NCBI GenBank assembly: GCA_964057225.1
Contig: OZ059900.1
Coordinates: 6,706,501 to 6,770,500, forward strand
Origin: Auanema rhodensis
Lineage: Eukaryota > Nematoda > Chromadorea > Rhabditida > Rhabditidae
Direction: 5' to 3'
Length of the DNA stretch: 64,000 nucleotides
The notes beneath the pieces are model-generated. The model saw only the letters and a program-made list of their open reading frames with translations, searched no databases and was not told where the DNA came from. Position numbers and translations under genes: made by a program. Shown here piece after piece: positions 51,923 to 64,000 of this stretch; the first letter of the stretch is position 1; every line of letters begins with the position of its first letter.

Positions 51923-52620
51923 CTAAAGTTGAACAATATTTTGAGAAGCATTGAAACATTCAGTTTACACAATTGGCAAAGCAACGTAAAATCAAAGATT
52001 AAACCACCATCATTAAGATTATTCAAAATCGTTTCGCGGACAACTCTCAAGCCAGGGAACAAGATTGCCTTGCAATGCTTATATAAGATCAATGAATAAG
52101 TAATCTAATTCAAATCTCAAATACGTAGGATATCACGTTTTTGCAATTCCAATAGAATATGAAAATGAGAAAGATATATTAAGCAACAACAAAGAGAATC
52201 ATTGGGAAATGTATTGACATCAAAATATGGACGCAGCCTTCTCTATCGTGTCTTTTAAAAGTCTATTAAACGTAAAAGTGACAATGGTATCAGAATATTA
52301 AACCATGTGTAGGATATTAGTTTTCATTATTAATCACAGCAATATGATAGATCAATGATTTTTGAAACTTCACAGATATATAATAAACCATTAAAATATA
52401 TTAAAAGGTGTAAAAATAATAAAAAACTTGCTAACTTATCAGTATTATGATAAGAAATAAAAATAAGAAATCAAATATCGATAACAGGGATGAACAAATA
52501 TTACTTTTCAATAAAAACGTTGAAGTGCTCATAAAATCAAAAGAATGGCATACACTCTAGAGAAAACAAAAATCATTCAAATGCCTTGTCAGTACTTGGC
52601 ATCGAGCGCGAATGATGATA

Positions 52621-52671
52621 GACTGATACGATCCTTCTTTATATATAGGGGAAGGTAAAGGCGCGCGCGCC
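52621..52671 (-). promoter_or_regulatory. phosphofructokinase core promoter: TATA box and CG palindrome
   Basis: On the - strand, the perfect 12-base palindrome GGCGCGCGCGCC (52671-52660) is followed by TATATATAAAG (52647-52637). Then comes TCAGTC (52626-52621), matching the initiator consensus TCAKTY. TATA-to-initiator spacing is about 23 bases, slightly short. The block lies 0.7 kb before the start codon, so an intron or outron must lie between. A comparable CG tract precedes pdi-2. Confidence 0.45.
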
Positions 52672-53755
52672 ATAGCTTCGGATATTATACGCGAAAAAAT
52701 AATTTTTCTAAATTCAAAAAAGATGGGGATGCCTAATTAGAAAAGATATTTTTACTTCCGTTATTTACTGAGAAAAAGAAAAAAATAGTACATGTACTAC
52801 ACTATTAATGATTTGTGCTATCAAATCAGCGAAAGCTGTTTACAGACAAAAACTAGAATTGAAATTCTTAGAAATTATTTCAAAAAAATAAAACTTGACT
52901 ATCAAGTGACATGTTCTCGAAATCAATGAACTTGCTGGATGTGTTCAGAATTTATTTTATAGTTCAAAATATATTTTTTTCAGTTCTTTCATGAAGACAG
53001 TGATTGTAAAAAACAATTTAGAATGTATAAAAGTAATAATGTTGGCTGAATAATTGAAAACAGAAACTTTCTTGAGTATAGAATAAAACAAATGCGAAAG
53101 GGAAAATAGCAGTAGATCGTTGTGTAAGGCACCACTGGCGTGTTTTAGGCAAGAAACAACGAAAGAGAACAAGAGACCAATCGAGCTAGCAGAAGAAACA
53201 TGGAGAGTTAGACGTTAGTTCAAGTTGGTTATTGACTAAAGACAAGGGAAGAAGCGGTAGAGAGTGCGAGAGATAGAGATAAAAAGAGAATGGCATATAG
53301 AGAGGATGAGAGATAAGTTGAAAGGAATGAGAAACGGCTGCTAGGCTTTGGGCGAATACTACGTGCTATTTGCTAGAATTGAGAAATTCGCAGTTGTGCT
53401 GCTTTAGCAGTATGTCGATAAAGCTGAAGAAAATAAGCTTTGAACTAAACGGATTCAGCGTAGTTCTACGTGACATATGCTAAATATTGAGTTGTGGATA
53501 TATGTTGGATGAGAGTTTAAATTAAGTAATGCAATATATTAGAGACACAGAATTGAGTTGAGCTTATAATAGAATGGATTGTCCTTGATGAATCTGAGAG
53601 GAAATGAGAAGCACATGATCAGATATTTTAAATGAAATTGCAAAGGAAGTGGAGCAAGAAATTGCCATGACTAGTATGCACAACAATATAAATATATTTA
53701 TATACAACTAACAAAGTGAGAAAATAAGGAGCTTCATAAGATATTGCAAATAAGC

Positions 53756-53989
53756 TCAATTCTTTTTAATTGTACATTGAGTTGTATGCTTATAGCCCCC
53801 ACCCACTCGTTCCTTCAAAACTTCCTCATATGTTTTCCGGTTAGAGAATAATGAGAAGAAAATTGATTCAATTTGGATTTTCATGCTCATTTCGGTCATT
53901 TCAAATGCTGTTTCATCAAGTGATGGTCCACTTTTTTTCATTCGAGCCAGTGAATTGAAGCACATCAAATTCCACTCCAAAACTGGCAT
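53756..53989 (-). CDS. hypothetical protein or terminal exon, 77 codons
   Basis: Open - strand frame of convincing amino-acid composition in AT-rich DNA. From the internal ATG it starts MPVLEWNLMCFNSLARMKK and contains GPSLDETAFEMTEMSMKIQ, then NRKTYEEVLKERVGGGYKH, and ends TIKKN. It remains open eight codons upstream of the ATG before a TGA. The Glu/Met-rich middle suits a helix. No acceptor in the right phase is evident immediately upstream, so it is either a single-exon small gene, a 3' exon with a start I cannot place, or a fragment of a decayed gene. No family is recognised. Confidence 0.3.
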   Translation of the reverse strand: MPVLEWNLMCFNSLARMKKSGPSLDETAFEMTEMSMKIQIESIFFSLFSNRKTYEEVLKERVGGGYKHTTQCTIKKN

Positions 53990-54683
53990 GCTTTGCCATT
54001 GGGTAAATACCAAAGATCAACAACAGCTAAACTCTTTTAGCTAAATTTATTTTTGATATCGGTTGGTGTGACCAGATTTATTAAAACTTTAAATTTCTTT
54101 TTTTTAGCAATAAAACAACGTTATGGAGGTGTGAAAGACATAAAATATTAATCGTTTTTTATTCATATGAGATGATTGGATTTGCCCGGATATTAATCGG
54201 AAATCATTTTATGAAACCCCTTCTGCATACAGATGCACAAACTGAAACGTTAGAGCGAAATAGCCACGAAAATCTAGAGTCTGAGATAATGGTGGAAAAT
54301 TGGAAAATGAGAGTAAAAAAATTATTTTAAAACACATTATGGCATGGATCACTGCTGGTATCTATAGCTTATTTTCAAACCAAAGAAAAAGGAATAGCAG
54401 AGTAATAGATTTTTGGCCTTACCACCAAACGTGCCGTTTTAGTCTTCGTTCCATTATTCTTTACCCTCTTGCATTGTCGTCAACTCAATATTTTTAGAAT
54501 AAATTTGCAGCAAACAATGCAGTTGTTTTATTTTTACCATTTTTCTGCAACACTTTAATATTAACATATCCATTTATCAATATAATATCTGTGTCTATCT
54601 GTTCTTTTTCTGAATGTTGATTTCTGCAAAAAATAAAATATTTAAAGTTCTTAAAACATTTATGAAACCTCTTCACCCTCTAT

Positions 54684-54688
54684 CTTCT

Positions 54689-54719
<31 letters not shown>

Positions 54720-54732
54720 TTCCCTCTCTCTC
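54684..54732. repeat. (CT)n repeat
   Basis: Nearly uninterrupted CT tract of about 45 bases, continuing as imperfect CCCTCTCTC sequence. It is a simple repeat about 2.1 kb upstream of the USP7 start. Confidence 0.85.
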
Positions 54733-56100
54733 TACATTAGTGTCTTCTTTCTTGTATTCAGATATTTTTTCATTATCTTATCTAAGTATTTTATGTATCT
54801 TCAACGTTTACTAACAGAAATTGTAACATAAGCACTTTAGCTAAATGTCATTTTAATTGTTCTTCTGCAAATCTCAGATAATTTTCAATGGTTGAAGAAG
54901 AAACAAAAAATTAACAGAATTGTTGTAATATGTATCGTAGATCTTTTTTCATAGTATTCATCTTATTGTGTTAAGCAAACGTTGATATTAATTAACACTT
55001 CAAGAATTACATTTATATCAGACAAAACTCTGATATATGAAACCTTTTCGATTAATTTAAAATATTGATTAAATGAAAAAACCAACATTTAGTTTTATTT
55101 GTTTACGAAGAATATACATATATAATCTACAATAATCAATAACTGAAATAGAAGCATATCTTTGTTCATGAACTATCTTGTAATTCTTATCATTCTTTAG
55201 TAATAGAAAAAAACTTGAGAAGAAATGATTTTTCTTGCCATATCTTTTTCATCTTCAGCTGCCTAATATAAAGCCAGTCTATATGTCTGTTTGATTTTTA
55301 CTGTTTTTAAAAAAATCTATGCATTTTAATTCAGCAATTTCACGGATTATCCGTTTCGAGCTGTTCATTTTAAAACATAAATTCAGTTGTTATGGAGCAT
55401 AAATCAGCAATTCTCAAACAGCATGCTAATTTTTGATGGATTTTTTTTGTATCTTGATCCTTGACTTAAATAAATTATGACTAAGCAATCAAACAAACAG
55501 ACTGTTGGTTGTTCTCAAGTTTTTGGTTGACATAGCAACAAGGAACAACAATTTAAAAAATGAAAGTGATAAGATATTTTTCACAACTTCCAAGTTGGCG
55601 TAAGTGAATAATATTGAAAAAACTGTAAAGGCTTAAAACCAGAAACAAAAGCAAGATAAGTATTTGCACATATCTCGCTAAAGTAACGAAGCCAATTATT
55701 TTAATTTTGCACACAATTGTCTTCTTAAATGCAACATCCTGATAATGTTTGTCTTCTATTTTCAAGCTTTGTATTTAGAACCGCATAGCTTTTTCTAATT
55801 TTAACCAACTTGTTTCACAGAAATATCAACTAATAGCGTGTTCAGCTTATACAATTGGAAAAAGTTACTTGACAATATTGATTCCTTCATTTAATCTTAT
55901 TATAAATGTGTGTGGTCGTGTTGATTAGGTTCAAAGAAGAATTATTCAAGTATTTGCTCTGTTTAATTTATTTCATCAATTAACATGTTTTAAAAATTAC
56001 ATGCTTTCTTTTTTGATTTAATACAATTATTTTATTAATAATACAAATGAAATCATGCTCTAATCGTAGTTAAAATTCATTTTTTTATGTTGTCATTATA

Positions 56101-56360
56101 GTGTGGACCACGGATACACAAATTTCGTTAGAGCCACAGCGCCGCGCATCTCTCTCAATTGTACACACACTTTCGCTTACATTCCGAGATGACTAGACTG
56201 ATCATAGACGCAGAGAACCTATAGTGACCAATCAACGATGAGCACACAATACTCTGCGTCTCTAGCACACTGACCCCTCTGCGTGCTACCCTGCCACCTA
56301 AACGCTATTCTTGTATTACTTGTCCTAGAAAAAAAAGGAATTCATTTCCTGACTGACGCA
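56101..56360 (+). promoter_or_regulatory. GC-richer island, probable USP7 promoter region
   Basis: About 250 bases of much higher GC than the flanks (CAGCGCCGCGC, CTCTGCGTC), about 500 bases upstream of the USP7 first exon. No TATA box is seen. A TTTTCAG acceptor at 56765-56771, 37 bases before the start codon, suggests that the leader is trans-spliced or joined to an exon in this island. Confidence 0.4.
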
Positions 56361-56808
56361 TCTCATGCCGCGTTATTCCGTTTGCCATCTTCTGGCTCAT
56401 ATCCAAAAAAATGAACAAAAGTTTTTAATTGAACGCCATGTTTTTTGTCATCAATTTGATGACTGTTGCCATTTCGTTGACATTAGCCGTTTATATACTC
56501 ACAGGTTTTTTTTGCTCTGCATAACATACTCTTTGACATTTAAAAAATTTGGATAATCATAAGCATTATAGTGAAAGCTAATTACAGCAATATCGATATC
56601 GCTAACAAATTATTCTTGCACTTGCGCGCTTCTTTATGATTTCAAAAATATGCTTATTGTTGTCTATGCGTTATTATTGTAACTATTCTAATTATTATAA
56701 TATTATTTAATTATTACATGATGTTCTCTATATGTATGTATGCATTAATAGTCTTTATTATTTATTTTCAGTTTGTTACTGTGTTCTATTGTGTGATATC
56801 GTTGGTGT

Positions 56809-63245
<6,437 letters not shown>

Positions 63246-64000
63246 ATGGACCATGAACTTTGAATCAATAACCATGATTCTACCGCGAGAACTAAGTGGA
63301 CGATCATGTTATATTGCACGCAATTTCAAATATGCGTGCCCCACACTTTTGTGTCTTCTTGTTCTCTTTTTATTCGGGGACCTCTCTTCAAATCTCAATT
63401 TAGTAGCTTAAATTTACCCTATCCTCACAAGTTTATTTATAAATTTCGTTTGGTTTTACTTTTCTTTTTTCCTTACGATCCGATTCCTATATAATCTGAA
63501 TATAGAAGCTATTATTATATGCATATAGCTATTTGTATGTATATACATCTATATGATCTGTAAGTATGTAAATTCTTTTTTTCGTGAAAATTTCCGGAAC
63601 TTCGGTATTCACTCGTGTATTTAGCTTTTCGTTTTCCTTTCCCGTTTCATATATACTAACTTGTTCTCTATTTTTGTAGAGAAGTGTAGAAGCTATCGCA
63701 ATGCTGAGCAGACGAAGTGCTCTTTTCTCTTTGAAAAAATCAGTCGTGTCATCTTGTTTCCAATTCAGCATTATACTGTTCAGCATGCATTTTGGGTTTC
63801 AGCTCCTGTTCTTTTTTTTTCTCTCCGAATTAATACTATTGCACTGCTCAGTTCCTGTAAATTTGTGTGGTTCAACAATTACGAGCATTTTTGTCCGGTT
63901 TATCAATGAAAAAAACCAATTTTTTTGATATGATCTGATGGCGTACACTATATATTTCATATATAAAATCAAATTTGTCCTTAACTATGATGTTTCACTC
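63246..64000 (+). other. USP7 3' UTR and downstream sequence
   Basis: T-rich sequence following the stop codon. No perfect AATAAA is found soon after the stop; variants such as AATCAATAA near 63265 might serve. Two overlapping frames of about 80 codons at 63661-63928 are Phe/Ser-rich and unsupported, though an ATG-containing patch (MLSRRSALFSLKKS) at 63701 could begin a further gene beyond the window. Confidence 0.4.

Larger units (their letters stand above)
52672..56100. other. divergent region between phosphofructokinase and USP7 genes
   Basis: AT-rich. Contains the unrecognised - strand ORF at 53756-53989 and a CT repeat at 54684-54732. I see nothing else with support. Confidence 0.5.

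Noticed and set aside
51923-52092. 82-codon - strand frame just upstream of the phosphofructokinase start, considered as an N-terminal exon
   Set aside because: Joined through the likely 48-nt intron it is not in phase with the kinase frame, and the family does not need extra N-terminal sequence; more likely 5' UTR.
53131-53150. TAAGGCACC..., sharing a seed with miR-124
   Set aside because: Only the first eight bases match; the remainder differs and no hairpin forms around it.

Overview
This window is nuclear DNA of a nematode, most likely a rhabditid (clade V) related to Caenorhabditis but not C. elegans itself. The evidence is indirect but consistent. Introns are very short (mostly 41-70 nt) and end in TTTCAG-like acceptors inside an AT-rich genome. 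The highly expressed pdi-2 gene strongly prefers GGA, CCA, AAG and C-ending codons. The PDI ends in the ER-retention variant HTEL, and there is a single-copy AMRNSLVRFG neuropeptide precursor of the nematode FLP-32 type. From memory, C. elegans pdi-2 and its TOM1 homologue also lie close together on the X chromosome, as they do here.

Seven protein-coding genes can be assembled exon by exon. From left to right they are: a Rho GDP-dissociation inhibitor (+, 2020-5073); a TOM1-family VHS/GAT trafficking adaptor (-, 7832-11073); protein disulfide isomerase pdi-2 (+, 17197-19253); cytosolic-type acetyl-CoA carboxylase of the POD-2 type (-, 22227-30351, 30 exons); flp-32 neuropeptide precursor (+, 44938-47552); ATP-dependent 6-phosphofructokinase (-, 48457-51922, 18 exons); and a USP7/MATH-33 deubiquitinase (+, 56809-63245, 22 exons). 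Every junction was checked for reading-phase continuity. No two genes look like an operon; neighbours are convergent or divergent. The genes do not form one pathway: they cover secretory folding, lipid synthesis, glycolysis, ubiquitin signalling, endosomal sorting, Rho regulation and a neuropeptide.

Between them lie large AT-rich stretches with no recognised gene: 1-2.0, 5.1-7.8, 11.1-17.2, 19.3-22.2, 30.4-44.9, 47.6-48.5, 51.9-56.8 and 63.2-64 kb. The largest, 30.4-44.9 kb, is visibly purine-rich on the + strand as far as about 42.6 kb. It contains islands of higher complexity with splice-site-bounded open frames, and two tandem RNA-type hairpins at 33.81-33.91 kb. This is where an undescribed gene or structured RNA is most likely. 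Two introns use GC-AG rather than GT-AG (TOM1 intron 6 and flp-32 intron 1). Promoter-type signals are seen upstream of pdi-2 (ERSE-like) and of the phosphofructokinase (TATA plus a CG palindrome).
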